From: Clostridiaceae bacterium Marseille-Q4149
Lineage (GTDB): Bacteria; Bacillota; Clostridia; Oscillospirales; Oscillospiraceae
NCBI GenBank assembly: GCA_018228685.1
Contig: CP073691.1
Location: 620,001-684,000 of the forward strand
Direction of reading: 5' to 3'
Length of the DNA: 64,000 nt
Part shown: one piece after another, positions 50,803 to 58,085 of the stretch
How positions within the stretch are numbered: position 1 is the stretch's first letter
Layout of the letters: the number at the start of each line of letters is the position of its first letter
The notes under the pieces: generated by a model
Database searches by the model: none
What the model saw: the letters and a program-made list of their open reading frames with translations, nothing else
What the model was told of the DNA's origin: nothing
Position numbers and translations under genes: made by a program

Positions 50803-52146
50803 CTACTGAAACATTTGCTGCCCCTGCGTCTGCTCCGGAAAGGGCGGGTCCAATCGCCGCAGCCGGCCAAACTCCGTCTCTATCACATGGTCATTTTCCA
50901 TACAGTCAGTACCATACTTTTCAAAGTCCATGTAGCCTTCCAGTTCGCAGACGGCCTCATCGTCCAGCCCCAGCGTTTCCTGTAAGCGCCGTTGTCCGTA
51001 ACCGTAGGTATCTACAATGCGCTGGTAGTTATTCAGATTTCGCAGGAGTTCACAGGCACGGTGCAGGGTTTCCGGCTTCTCAGCCTCCAGCACAGCAGCA
51101 TAGGTCAGGAGCGCACCGTCCTGCTGCCAGATACCTTCCAACGCTTCCGCAAAGTCGTTGTAATCCTCCACAGCGGGGCAATCCGTGTCGCAGATAAGTT
51201 CTCCAATGTAAGGCACCTTGAAGCGTATATCACAGAGCATGGCATCCGCGAAAACATCGATATCAAGATAAGCCTTCACCGCGTCGAGGTATTCCTCATC
51301 AGCGGGGAGGATGAGGGTGTAGTCCGGCTTTCCATTGACGCGCAGCGTTATGCGGAGCATTTCATCCCTGCTCTCATCCCGCCAAGGCTCTGCCGGCGAA
51401 AGATAGCTGCGGTCGATCCCCATATCCGGTGTCAGCAAACTGCGGGCGTTAGGGACAAAGGCGCTGTACCGGGCGTAGTTGTGCCCCTGTGGGTCAACAA
51501 GGAAACCGTCCTTTCCCTCCGCGTCGAGGATGAGCAGGCAGTACCTGGCGTCATCATCGTGTCGGATGGCATTTTTGTTCTCTGCGATGAAATCATAGTC
51601 AGCCAGCAGTGCGCGGCTGAACTGTTGAAACCGCTGGCTTGGCAGCTCAATGACCTTACCGCTTTCGATGAGCTGCCGTGCGGTTTTCTTGCCGTCCAGC
51701 GCGTTCAGCTCATCCACGCTTGCGCTGCCGCCGTGCAGGTTCATGTAGTGGTCGCGGCCGATGGCGGCGAGGTCGGAAAAGTCGGTGATGACCGTAGCCT
51801 GCTGGCAGCAGAAGGTCAGGTTGATGAGATCCTTTAACTCGAACAGCTCCAGCTTGTGGGCCATCGCCTGAAACTGTGCGGCTTCGCCGGTGTCGAAGCT
51901 GTCCAGCCGCTTGGCGAGGTAGTTCAGCTCCTCCACATTGACCGTGAGCATTTCCACTCGCTTGAGAACGGTGTAGAAGCTGTCGATCTTCTCCACCTTG
52001 CAGTCCGCCTTGACCGCGTCACCGATTTCCAACGCCTCCAGCAGCTCCATGCAGTGTGCGTGCTGGTCGCGGGGAATAGGAAACGGAATGGTCGCCACGC
52101 CGTATTCCGGGTGATGCGGATTGCCAAGCACCGCTTGTATCATCAT
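50803..52146 (-). CDS. ArdA-like antirestriction/ICE accessory protein
   Basis: 447 residues. The N-terminal part (MMIQAVLGNPHHPEYGVATIPFPIP, NVEELNYLAKRLDSFDTGEAAQF, LKDLINLTFCCQQATVITDFSDLAAIG) matches proteins annotated as ArdA-like antirestriction proteins in gut Firmicutes ICEs, as I recall. The C-terminus has GYMDFEKYGTDCMENDHVIETEFG, similar to the acidic ArdA end DY..YG. ArdA mimics DNA and blocks type I restriction during entry. Overlaps its upstream neighbour by ATGA. Confidence 0.6.
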   Translation of the reverse strand: MMIQAVLGNPHHPEYGVATIPFPIPRDQHAHCMELLEALEIGDAVKADCKVEKIDSFYTVLKRVEMLTVNVEELNYLAKRLDSFDTGEAAQFQAMAHKLELFELKDLINLTFCCQQATVITDFSDLAAIGRDHYMNLHGGSASVDELNALDGKKTARQLIESGKVIELPSQRFQQFSRALLADYDFIAENKNAIRHDDDARYCLLILDAEGKDGFLVDPQGHNYARYSAFVPNARSLLTPDMGIDRSYLSPAEPWRDESRDEMLRITLRVNGKPDYTLILPADEEYLDAVKAYLDIDVFADAMLCDIRFKVPYIGELICDTDCPAVEDYNDFAEALEGIWQQDGALLTYAAVLEAEKPETLHRACELLRNLNNYQRIVDTYGYGQRRLQETLGLDDEAVCELEGYMDFEKYGTDCMENDHVIETEFGRLRRLDPPFPEQTQGQQMFQ

Positions 52147-52844
52147 GTTTCGTCAACTCCTTTTTCCAAATTCAAAACCGCATCTCCGTATTTGGCCATC
52201 AGCAGTGCGCCAGTGATCAGGTGGAACGCCTCATCTGTGACCAATTCCGGAGACGCAAGGTCCGCAAGAGTAATATTACAGCAGCCGACCGCAATGGCCT
52301 TCGCCGCCTGGTAGACGCTGCATAGCTCCGGCTCGATTCCTCCGAGCCGGACGCTTTGGAAGTCAAAGCCGTCATTCCCGCATTTCCAGACCATCCTGCG
52401 CCAAAGGCTCTCGTATGCCGTGAGCAGGAAGAGGGCCGCTTTGTTCCGGTCGGACAAACGCCAGCAGCGCTCTCGCCAATGTGTCCATCTTCGCCGGTGG
52501 GCATCGGACAGGAAGAATTGGAAGAATTGAGGTTTCCTCTCTCTGAATTGCTGATGCATCCTTTTTCGAAACTGCGGCCCCATAGAGGGGGTGAAGCAGT
52601 CCCACATGAACGCATTCAGCTCCAGCACACCTGCCTCGATCCGCTCCTCCAGGCAGGTACATTCACATAGGCGGCACGGATGCTTGCGGACATAGTTCTG
52701 GCAGTATTCGCACGCCACATCTTTGGGCGTGTAACGAAATGGGCTGCGGTATATTCCACCACCTCTGGGCTTTTGACCGGGCTGAGACATCATCAACTGC
52801 TCCAACGCCTGCAGCGGCGTGTCTCGCATGAAATAGTACGGCAT
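52143..52844 (-). CDS. ICE-associated protein of unknown function
   Basis: 233 residues from ATG 52844 (GAGAGGAG upstream). Cys-rich N-terminal third (DVACEYCQNYVRKHPCRLCECTCLEERI) suggests a metal-binding site, followed by helical sequence rich in Trp and Arg (FFLSDAHRRRWTHWRERCWRLS). Not recognised beyond its place in ICE operons. Coupled to the ArdA-like gene by ATGA. Confidence 0.5.
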   Translation of the reverse strand: MPYYFMRDTPLQALEQLMMSQPGQKPRGGGIYRSPFRYTPKDVACEYCQNYVRKHPCRLCECTCLEERIEAGVLELNAFMWDCFTPSMGPQFRKRMHQQFRERKPQFFQFFLSDAHRRRWTHWRERCWRLSDRNKAALFLLTAYESLWRRMVWKCGNDGFDFQSVRLGGIEPELCSVYQAAKAIAVGCCNITLADLASPELVTDEAFHLITGALLMAKYGDAVLNLEKGVDET

Positions 52845-52867
52845 AAGTGAACTCCTCTCTGAAATGA

Positions 52868-52908
52868 AAAAAGGGCCGGAATCTTATTGCTAAGACTCCG
52901 GCCCGTTC
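52868..52908 (-). terminator. Terminator between two ICE genes
   Basis: GGGCCGGA (52873-52880) and TCCGGCCC (52897-52904) pair; on the minus strand a T-run (TTTTTTC) follows. It ends the transcript of the gene at 52918-53607. Confidence 0.75.
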
Positions 52909-52917
52909 CGTTTGATA

Positions 52918-53607
52918 TTACATTGTCTGTTGCTGCGCGACTTGTTCCAAGGCTTCTTCCTGCTGCCGGATTCGCTCGTCCAAATCCGGCACACACTCCT
53001 CAATCTGCTGCTGAACACTGCGGATCATTTTTTCCTGCTCTCCCGTGAGTTCAAAGAAATCTCCGTCTACAGAGTCCGCACAGCAGCGATAAATCTCGGT
53101 CATCTGCTCTGGGGTGAAAAGCCGTTTCTTTTGAATCAGCCCGGAGCGGATAGCAAAGTCCTGTTTGGCTCCTGCATAGTTCTCCATGAAATAGTGCCCA
53201 TGACATACTCCTGTGTGCCCATAGGCCCAATCCCATGTGACGAAGTGGACTCCGTGTTTGCTCTGAACTCCAGCCAGCACAGTGCCGTTGAAATCCGCCA
53301 GCACCTTGTAGCCGTCCTCCAGACCGTCAGCTTTCAAAAAGGGTGCCATCTCCATCTGCTGCATATACTCCGCTGTGGTCCTGACAATCTCATACACCTT
53401 GTCCTTGGCAGCGATCCGTTCTGGCTCGTCAATATCCTCATTGCGGTAGGCAACACCACCGCTCCCAGTTACTTCACAAAGCGGCGAACCGTCAAGCAGG
53501 ATACACAGCCTGTCAGTGTGAACTTCGTCCAACTGGAAACCCTCCTTGGCAAGGACGATTGCTGCTTCTCTGAGGTAACAGACCTTTTCTTCTGCGCTGA
53601 TGCTCAT
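52918..53607 (-). CDS. ICE-associated protein of unknown function
   Basis: 229 residues. ATG 53607 is chosen for its GGAGGAG site; the longer frame to 53709 lacks one. Soluble: ISAEEKVCYLREAAIVLAKEGFQLDEV, then NGTVLAGVQSKHGVHFVTWDWAYGHTGVCHGHYF, ending in a glutamine-rich coiled coil. The His/Trp-rich middle is distinctive but I cannot name the family. Confidence 0.55.
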   Translation of the reverse strand: MSISAEEKVCYLREAAIVLAKEGFQLDEVHTDRLCILLDGSPLCEVTGSGGVAYRNEDIDEPERIAAKDKVYEIVRTTAEYMQQMEMAPFLKADGLEDGYKVLADFNGTVLAGVQSKHGVHFVTWDWAYGHTGVCHGHYFMENYAGAKQDFAIRSGLIQKKRLFTPEQMTEIYRCCADSVDGDFFELTGEQEKMIRSVQQQIEECVPDLDERIRQQEEALEQVAQQQTM

Positions 53608-53634
53608 ATAGCTCCTCCCATGCATAAAAAATAA

Positions 53635-53658
53635 GGCCGGAGCGATCATGCTCCGACC
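53635..53658 (-). terminator. Leader hairpin upstream of the 52918-53607 gene
   Basis: GGCCGGAGC (53635-53643) pairs with GCTCCGACC (53650-53658); on the minus strand it is followed by TTATTTTTTATG, so it may attenuate transcription just before the ribosome site. Confidence 0.6.
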
Positions 53659-53990
53659 TACAAATGCAGGCGCTGCGACCAGCGCCCTTTTTGAAATGAA
53701 AAAGGGCACCGCTTTCTTAGTCCGTCAGGACCAACAAAACAACGCCCAAATCTTTGTGATTCTTTTTTGAGAAAAATACCGCTGCCAGCCGGAAAAATCG
53801 CCGCTGAAAAAGGGCGCTGGCTGAACGCATCTGCATGAAACAGGAAAACACCCGGTTCGAATCGGGGCAGACGCTCTGAAACAGCGATTTGCATCTATGG
53901 TTTGAAAGAAAAAATCCGGGCCTGAAAAAGCCCGGAAACGGTTGATGCGCCTGGCTTTTCGCCAGACGCATCTATACCGTTTCGTTAATA
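53659..53990. other. Right end of element B: hairpin-rich spacer without a gene
   Basis: No protein-like frame. Hairpins include CCGGGC/GCCCGG (53916-53935, with T-run on the minus strand, a terminator for the tRNA) and GATGCGCCTGGC/GCCAGACGCATC (53944-53972). AGGGCGCTGG/AGCGCCCTTTTT words recur at 53684 and 53805. An integrase expected here is missing. Confidence 0.6.
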
Positions 53991-54067
53991 TGGTACGCCC
54001 GACTGGATTCGAACCAGCGGCCTTTAGAGTCGGAGTCTAACGCTCTATCCAGCTGAGCTACGGGCGC
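53991..54067 (-). tRNA. tRNA-Arg (anticodon CCG), attachment site of the tandem elements
   Basis: 77 nt with encoded CCA (53991-53993). Acceptor GCGCCCG pairs with CGGGCGT (last pair G-U). D-arm TAGCTCAGCTGGATAGAGC, anticodon stem TTAGA/TCTAA around CTCCGAC, T-arm GCTGGTTCGAATCCAGT. Its 3' half is duplicated at 18141 and 38380. Confidence 0.96.
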
Positions 54068-54131
54068 ATACTCACTTTCGACTCAAAGGATTATAACAGG
54101 TTTTTCCCGAATTGTAAAGGAAAATTTTAAA

Positions 54132-54178
54132 AAAAGATTGTTAAAAAAGTTGACAAGTATAGGCGTTTGTTGTACAAT
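54132..54178 (+). promoter_or_regulatory. rex promoter with Rex-operator-like dyad
   Basis: TTGACA (54150-54155), 17 bp, TACAAT (54173-54178). The -35 box lies in TTGTTAA-AAAAG-TTGACAA (about 54138-54156), like the Rex site TTGTTAAnnnnTTAACAA but with one extra spacer base and one mismatch. Autoregulation is possible. Confidence 0.6.
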
Positions 54179-54253
54179 ACCCATAGGCTATATGGAGAGG
54201 ACCCGGCGGAGGGGATAAACCGCCGGTTGTTCTGGTAAGAAGAGGAAGATTCT

Positions 54254-54883
54254 ATGAAAAAGCAAAAAATTTCTGACGCAGTCATCCACCGGCTGCCCCG
54301 GTATTACCGGTATCTGGATGACCTGTACAACAAGGGCGTGGTGCGCATCTCGTCCAGCTCCCTGGGGGACAAGATGGACATCACCGCCTCCCAGATCCGC
54401 CAGGATCTCAGCTGCTTCGGCGAGTTCGGCCAACAGGGGTATGGCTACAACGTGGCGGAGCTGCGGGCCGAGATCGGCCACATTCTGGGCATCGACAACG
54501 GCCACCGGCTTATCATCATCGGCGTGGGCCATCTGGGTCATGCGCTGCTGCAGAACTTCGATTTCGAAAAGGTGGGCTTCCAGGTGGACTCCGCCTTCGA
54601 CGTGTCCCCCGCGCTGATCGACACCCAGATCCGGGGCGTCACCATCCGCCCCATGGACCAGCTGGCGGAGTATGTGGCCCGCTACCGGCCCAACGTGGCG
54701 GTGCTGACGGTGCCCCAGAACGTGGCCCAGCCCCTGGCGGACCAGCTTATCGACCTGGGCATCCGGGGCTTCTGGAACTTCACCAACGTGGAGCTGTCCA
54801 CGGAGGTTCCCGGCGTGTTCTTTGAGGACGTCCACTTTGTGGACACCCTGCTGACCCTGAGCTACCGCATTTCCCGCGGCTGA
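54254..54883 (+). CDS. rex: Redox-sensing transcriptional repressor Rex
   Basis: 209 residues. Senses the NADH/NAD+ ratio and represses fermentative and respiratory genes. N-terminal winged helix: AVIHRLPRYYRYLDDLYNKGVVRISSSSLGDKMDITASQIRQDLSCFGEFG; Rossmann domain with IIIGVGHLGHALLQ, GFQVDSAFDVSP, VAVLTVPQNVAQPLADQLIDLGIRGFWNFTNV. Start at ATG 54254 with AAGAGGAAGA upstream. Monocistronic except for the tiny gene that follows. Confidence 0.96.
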   Translation: MKKQKISDAVIHRLPRYYRYLDDLYNKGVVRISSSSLGDKMDITASQIRQDLSCFGEFGQQGYGYNVAELRAEIGHILGIDNGHRLIIIGVGHLGHALLQNFDFEKVGFQVDSAFDVSPALIDTQIRGVTIRPMDQLAEYVARYRPNVAVLTVPQNVAQPLADQLIDLGIRGFWNFTNVELSTEVPGVFFEDVHFVDTLLTLSYRISRG

Positions 54884-54964
54884 CCGCACCTTTCCCCGGC
54901 CCCGGCATACTATGGGAATGAGACCCCACCACGGGTCCACATTCTTCATAGGAGGCTATCATTT

Positions 54965-55105
54965 ATGTGCAATCAGGGTTCTTCTTGCTGCTGGTGGATC
55001 ATCATCGCCATCATCATCCTGTTCCTGCTGTGCGGCAACTGCGGCAGCTGGGGCTGCGGCTGCGGCAATAATAACAACAACAACGGCTGCGGCTGCGGCT
55101 GCTGA
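54965..55105 (+). CDS. 46-residue Cys/Gly/Asn-rich single-pass membrane micro-protein
   Basis: ATG 54965 has a strong ATAGGAGG site. It begins MCNQGSSCCWW, has one hydrophobic helix of repeated Ile/Leu (residues 12-22), then a tail of CG and Asn repeats (GNCGSWGCGCG, six Asn, GCGCGC). Nine cysteines lie in 46 residues. It resembles, in layout only, tiny YjcZ-like sporulation membrane proteins. The tail could bind metal or form disulphides. Function unknown. Confidence 0.6.
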   Translation: MCNQGSSCCWWIIIAIIILFLLCGNCGSWGCGCGNNNNNNGCGCGC

Positions 55106-55145
55106 CCCTTGGCCCCCGGCCGGGGGATAAAATCTGCACTTTCAT

Positions 55146-55180
55146 CAGAGGCGGCAGGCCCCCGCCTCTGAAACTTTTTC
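55146..55180 (+). terminator. Terminator after the micro-protein gene
   Basis: CAGAGGCGG (55146-55154) pairs with CCGCCTCTG (55162-55170), followed by AAACTTTTTC. Confidence 0.75.
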
Positions 55181-55229
55181 TTGACAATGGGCTATTTTGC
55201 ACTATAATAAGAAACATCTGTTGCGCAAC
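55181..55229 (+). promoter_or_regulatory. Promoter and operator of the TetR-ABC operon
   Basis: TTGACA (55181-55186), 16 bp, TATAAT (55203-55208). The palindrome GTTGCGCAAC (55220-55229) overlaps the start-site region and is a likely TetR operator. Confidence 0.8.
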
Positions 55230-55265
55230 GTTAGTTATTTAACAGGAAGGGGAGGGGATACGCCT

Positions 55266-55841
55266 ATGCCGCCGAAAGTCCGATTCACCCGGGAGGAGAT
55301 CATCCGGGCCGCCCTGGACATCACCCGGGAGTCCGGCCCCGAGGCCCTGACGGCCCGGAGTCTGGCCGCACGGCTGGACTGCTCCGCCAAGCCCATTTTC
55401 GGCCTGTTCCGGAGCATGGACGAGGTGCAGCAGGAGGTGCTGAAGGCCGGGTACCAATTCTATGGCGAGGCCATCGCCCGGGCCATGGAAAGCGGGGAGT
55501 ATCCCCCCTACAAGGCCTCCGGCATGGCCTATATCGACTTTGCCCGCCGGGAAAAGCACCTGTTCCGCCTGCTGTTCATGCGGAACCGCAGCCAGGAGGA
55601 GGTCACCCGGCAGCTGGGGGACGACGCCGAGCCGCTGCTGGACCTGATCCAGCGGGCCGCCGGCATCAGCCGGGAGAGCGCCCGAATGTTCCACCTGGAG
55701 ATGTGGATCTATGTCCACGGCATCGCCTCCATGGCGGCCACGTCGTTTCTGGACTGGGACACGGAGCTGATCAGCGCGTCGCTGACCGACGTATACATGG
55801 GCGTGTTGGCCCGATTCAAGGAAAAGGAGGCGCAGAAATGA
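55266..55841 (+). CDS. TetR-family regulator of an ABC exporter operon
   Basis: 191 residues from ATG 55266 (GGGAGGGG upstream). Helix-turn-helix: RFTREEIIRAALDITRESGPEALTARSLAARLDCSAKPIFGLFRSMDEVQ. Note CSAKPIFGLF in place of the common xxxLYxHF. The C-terminal domain has MAYIDFARREKHLFRLLFM and MWIYVHGIASM, typical of the TetR group that controls ABC exporters. ATGA overlap with the ATPase gene. Confidence 0.92.
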   Translation: MPPKVRFTREEIIRAALDITRESGPEALTARSLAARLDCSAKPIFGLFRSMDEVQQEVLKAGYQFYGEAIARAMESGEYPPYKASGMAYIDFARREKHLFRLLFMRNRSQEEVTRQLGDDAEPLLDLIQRAAGISRESARMFHLEMWIYVHGIASMAATSFLDWDTELISASLTDVYMGVLARFKEKEAQK

Positions 55842-56566
55842 ACGCCATCGAAATACAGGGCCTGACCAAGCGCTACGGGCCCATCACTGCCGTGGACGGC
55901 CTGGACCTGACGGTCCGGCAGGGGGAGCTGTTCGCCCTGCTGGGGGTCAACGGCGCCGGAAAGACCACCACCATCAAAATGCTGTCCTGCCTGACCCGGC
56001 CCGACAGCGGTGACGCCCGCCTGCTGGGCCGCAGCGTGGTCACCGATACCGCCGCCGTCAAGAACTGCATCGGCGTGTCCCCTCAGGAGACCGCCGTGGC
56101 CCCCAACCTCACCGCCCGGGAGAATCTCCTGCTGATGTGCGGCGTTCACGGTCTGCCCCGGCAGGAGTCCCTGGCCCGGGTGGAGGAGCTGGCCCGGACT
56201 CTGGGCCTGGAGCCGGTGCTGGCCCGCCGGGCCGGGAAGCTGTCCGGCGGCTGGCAGCGCCGCCTGAGCATCGCCATGGCCCTGGTTGCCCGGCCTGAAA
56301 TTCTGTTTCTGGATGAGCCCACCCTGGGGCTGGACGTGCTGGCCCGGGCGGAGCTGTGGGACGTGATCCGGGCGCTGAAGGGGCGGATCACCGTGATCCT
56401 CACCACCCACTATATGGAGGAGGCCGAGGCCCTGTCCGACCGGGTGGGGGTCATGAAGGACGGCCGTCTCCTGGCCCTGGGCACTCCGGAGGAGCTGAAG
56501 GTCCGGACCGGCTGCGAAAAATTCGAGGACGCGTTCATCGCCATTATAAAGGGGGCGGGGAAATGA
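55838..56566 (+). CDS. ABC-2 type exporter ATP-binding protein
   Basis: 242 residues. Walker A GVNGAGKTT (about 36-44), signature LSGGWQRRLSIA, Walker B ILFLDEPTLGLD, switch His in TTHYMEEAE. Belongs to the DrrA/CcmA-type exporters. Translationally overlapped with the regulator and with the permease gene, so subunit levels are coupled. Exported substrate is unknown. Confidence 0.93.
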   Translation: MNAIEIQGLTKRYGPITAVDGLDLTVRQGELFALLGVNGAGKTTTIKMLSCLTRPDSGDARLLGRSVVTDTAAVKNCIGVSPQETAVAPNLTARENLLLMCGVHGLPRQESLARVEELARTLGLEPVLARRAGKLSGGWQRRLSIAMALVARPEILFLDEPTLGLDVLARAELWDVIRALKGRITVILTTHYMEEAEALSDRVGVMKDGRLLALGTPEELKVRTGCEKFEDAFIAIIKGAGK

Positions 56567-57294
56567 AGCTGCAGGCACTTTGCCGCCGCACCACATGGGA
56601 GATCGTGCGGGACCCGCTGAACCTGGCCTTCGGCCTGGGCTTCCCCCTGGTGCTGCTGCTTCTGCTCAGCGCCATCCAGACCAATGTCCCGGTGGACCTG
56701 TTTGCCATCGACCGGCTGACCCCGGGCATATCCGTGTTCGGCCTGGCCTTCATCGCCCTGTTTTCCGCCACCTTAGTGGCCCGGGACCGGGAGAGCGCCC
56801 TGCTGCAGCGGCTGTATACCGCGCCCCTGACCGCCGGGGACTTCATCTTCGGCTATGTGCTGCCTCTGGCGCCTATGGCGGCGGTGCAGGCGGCCGTCTG
56901 CTACCTGGCGGCGATCCCCCTGGGGCTGACGGTGTCGGTGCGGATGATCTGGGCGGTGCTGCTGGACCTGCCTGCGGCGCTGCTGTTTATCGGCCTGGGC
57001 CTGCTGTGCGGCAGCGTGATGAACGTCAAGCAGGTGGGCGGCATCTGCGGGGCGCTGCTGACCAACCTGACGGCCTGGCTGTCGGGTACCTGGTTCGACC
57101 TGGAGCTGGTGGGCGGGGCCTTCCAGCGCATCGCCTATGCGCTGCCCTTTGTCCACGCCGTGGAGCTGGACCGGGCGGCTCTGTCCGGCGATTGGGCCAG
57201 CGTCATGCCCCACCTGTGGTGGGTGCTGGCCTACGCCGCAGCGGCTCTGGCCGCCGCCGTGCTGCTGTTCCTGCGGCAGATGAAGCGGCAATAA
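56563..57294 (+). CDS. ABC-2 type exporter permease
   Basis: 243 residues with six membrane helices, ABC-2 family. Motifs: RDPLNLAFGLGFPLVLLLLLS, FSATLVARDRESALLQRLYTAPLTAGDFIFGYVLP, LLCGSVMNVKQVGGICGALLTNLTAWLSGTWFDLE. Would form a homodimeric channel with the preceding ATPase; drug or lipid export is a common role in this family. Confidence 0.9.
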   Translation: MKLQALCRRTTWEIVRDPLNLAFGLGFPLVLLLLLSAIQTNVPVDLFAIDRLTPGISVFGLAFIALFSATLVARDRESALLQRLYTAPLTAGDFIFGYVLPLAPMAAVQAAVCYLAAIPLGLTVSVRMIWAVLLDLPAALLFIGLGLLCGSVMNVKQVGGICGALLTNLTAWLSGTWFDLELVGGAFQRIAYALPFVHAVELDRAALSGDWASVMPHLWWVLAYAAAALAAAVLLFLRQMKRQ

Positions 57295-57305
57295 TATGGA
57301 TAGAA

Positions 57306-57344
57306 AAAACCGGTGCCGGGCGTGATGCCCGGCACCGGTTTTGC
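57306..57344. terminator. Bidirectional terminator between ABC operon and polyferredoxin gene
   Basis: ACCGGTGCCGGGC and GCCCGGCACCGGT form a perfect 13-bp stem flanked by A-run on the left and TTTT on the right, serving the two converging genes. Confidence 0.85.
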
Positions 57345-57367
57345 AGCAATTTGATGCAATAGGGATC

Positions 57368-57886
57368 TCAGCACTTCTCCGTGATGATGCCGAAGCGGTC
57401 CCGGATGGCGTGACGGGGACACACGTCGCCGCAGGCCCCGCAGCTCAGGCACCGGTCATAGTCGATGACCGCCCGGAACTCCACCACATGGATGGCGTCG
57501 GCGGGACACTTCTTCACGCACAGGCCGCAGCCGATGCAGCTGACATCGCACACGGTCCGGGCCCCGGTTTTGGTGGCCGGGTCGAAGCCCTTGTCCCGGT
57601 TGGAGCACAGCACCGCTATGCGGTACTCTGTCCGCCGCAGGTCGATGAGCCCCCGGGGACACTTCCGGGCGCAGGCCCCGCAGCCGATGCACTTCTCCTC
57701 GTCCACCTCGGCGCAGCCCAGGTCATTGATCTGCACAGCGCCGAACCGGCAGGCCTCCACGCAGGCCCCGCAGGCCACGCAGCCATAGGCGCAGAGCAGG
57801 CCGCCGTTTTCATCCCGCTTGGCCCGGCAGCCGCCGCTGCAATGGACCGTCGCCGTCCTGGCCGGGAATTTCCACTTGATTGCCAT
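57368..57886 (-). CDS. Polyferredoxin with four [4Fe-4S] motifs (RnfB-like)
   Basis: 172 residues. Four CxxCxxCxxxC-type sites: CVACGACVEAC, CIGCGACARKC, CIGCGLCVKKC and CLSCGACGDVC, with the usual following or distant Cys-Pro pairs. A further N-terminal pair (CSGGCRAK, LLCAYGC) may bind another cluster, as in RnfB C-terminal regions. Likely cytosolic electron carrier. Its own promoter lies upstream and no partner subunits adjoin, so its redox partner is unknown. Confidence 0.85.
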   Translation of the reverse strand: MAIKWKFPARTATVHCSGGCRAKRDENGGLLCAYGCVACGACVEACRFGAVQINDLGCAEVDEEKCIGCGACARKCPRGLIDLRRTEYRIAVLCSNRDKGFDPATKTGARTVCDVSCIGCGLCVKKCPADAIHVVEFRAVIDYDRCLSCGACGDVCPRHAIRDRFGIITEKC

Positions 57887-57922
57887 GGCTTTTCTCCCTC
57901 ATTTTTGTTGATTTCTCCCATC

Positions 57923-57951
57923 AGTATACCACAAATCACGCCCCTTGCCAA
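57923..57951 (-). promoter_or_regulatory. Promoter of the polyferredoxin gene
   Basis: On the minus strand TTGGCA (57946-57951), 17 bp, TATACT (57923-57928). Confidence 0.65.
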
Positions 57952-58012
57952 GAGAGAACCGGCAATTCCCGCGCCTACACTGCCGCCGACGAAAAAAATC
58001 TGCGCCGGGGGG

Positions 58013-58041
58013 TTGACAGGGGAGGGGAAACTGTATATAAT
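58013..58041 (+). promoter_or_regulatory. Promoter of the psuK-psuG operon
   Basis: TTGACA (58013-58018), 17 bp, TATAAT (58036-58041): an exact consensus promoter. Confidence 0.85.
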
Positions 58042-58085
58042 AAGCATCAGATTAGAAAACAAACTTTTGCTTAGGAGGTGAGCCC

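Larger units (their letters stand above)
38380..54036. mobile_element. Integrated element B (tRNA-Arg), toxin-antitoxin, hcp, surface protein and ICE fragments
   Basis: About 15.6 kb between att copy 2 and the intact tRNA-Arg. Its left end (38426-38565) matches that of element A. No tyrosine integrase is found at its right end. The interior is a patchwork: AT-rich toxin-antitoxin and hcp genes, an IS66 scar, a TetR/surface-protein pair, then damaged ICE genes (sigma factor, serine recombinases, ArdA-like). It looks like several insertions accreted in one site. Confidence 0.65.

Noticed and set aside
53845..53880. T-arm-like CCCGGTTCGAATCGGGG at the right end of element B
   Set aside because: The stem has a mismatch and no D-arm or anticodon arm can be found at the proper distance.
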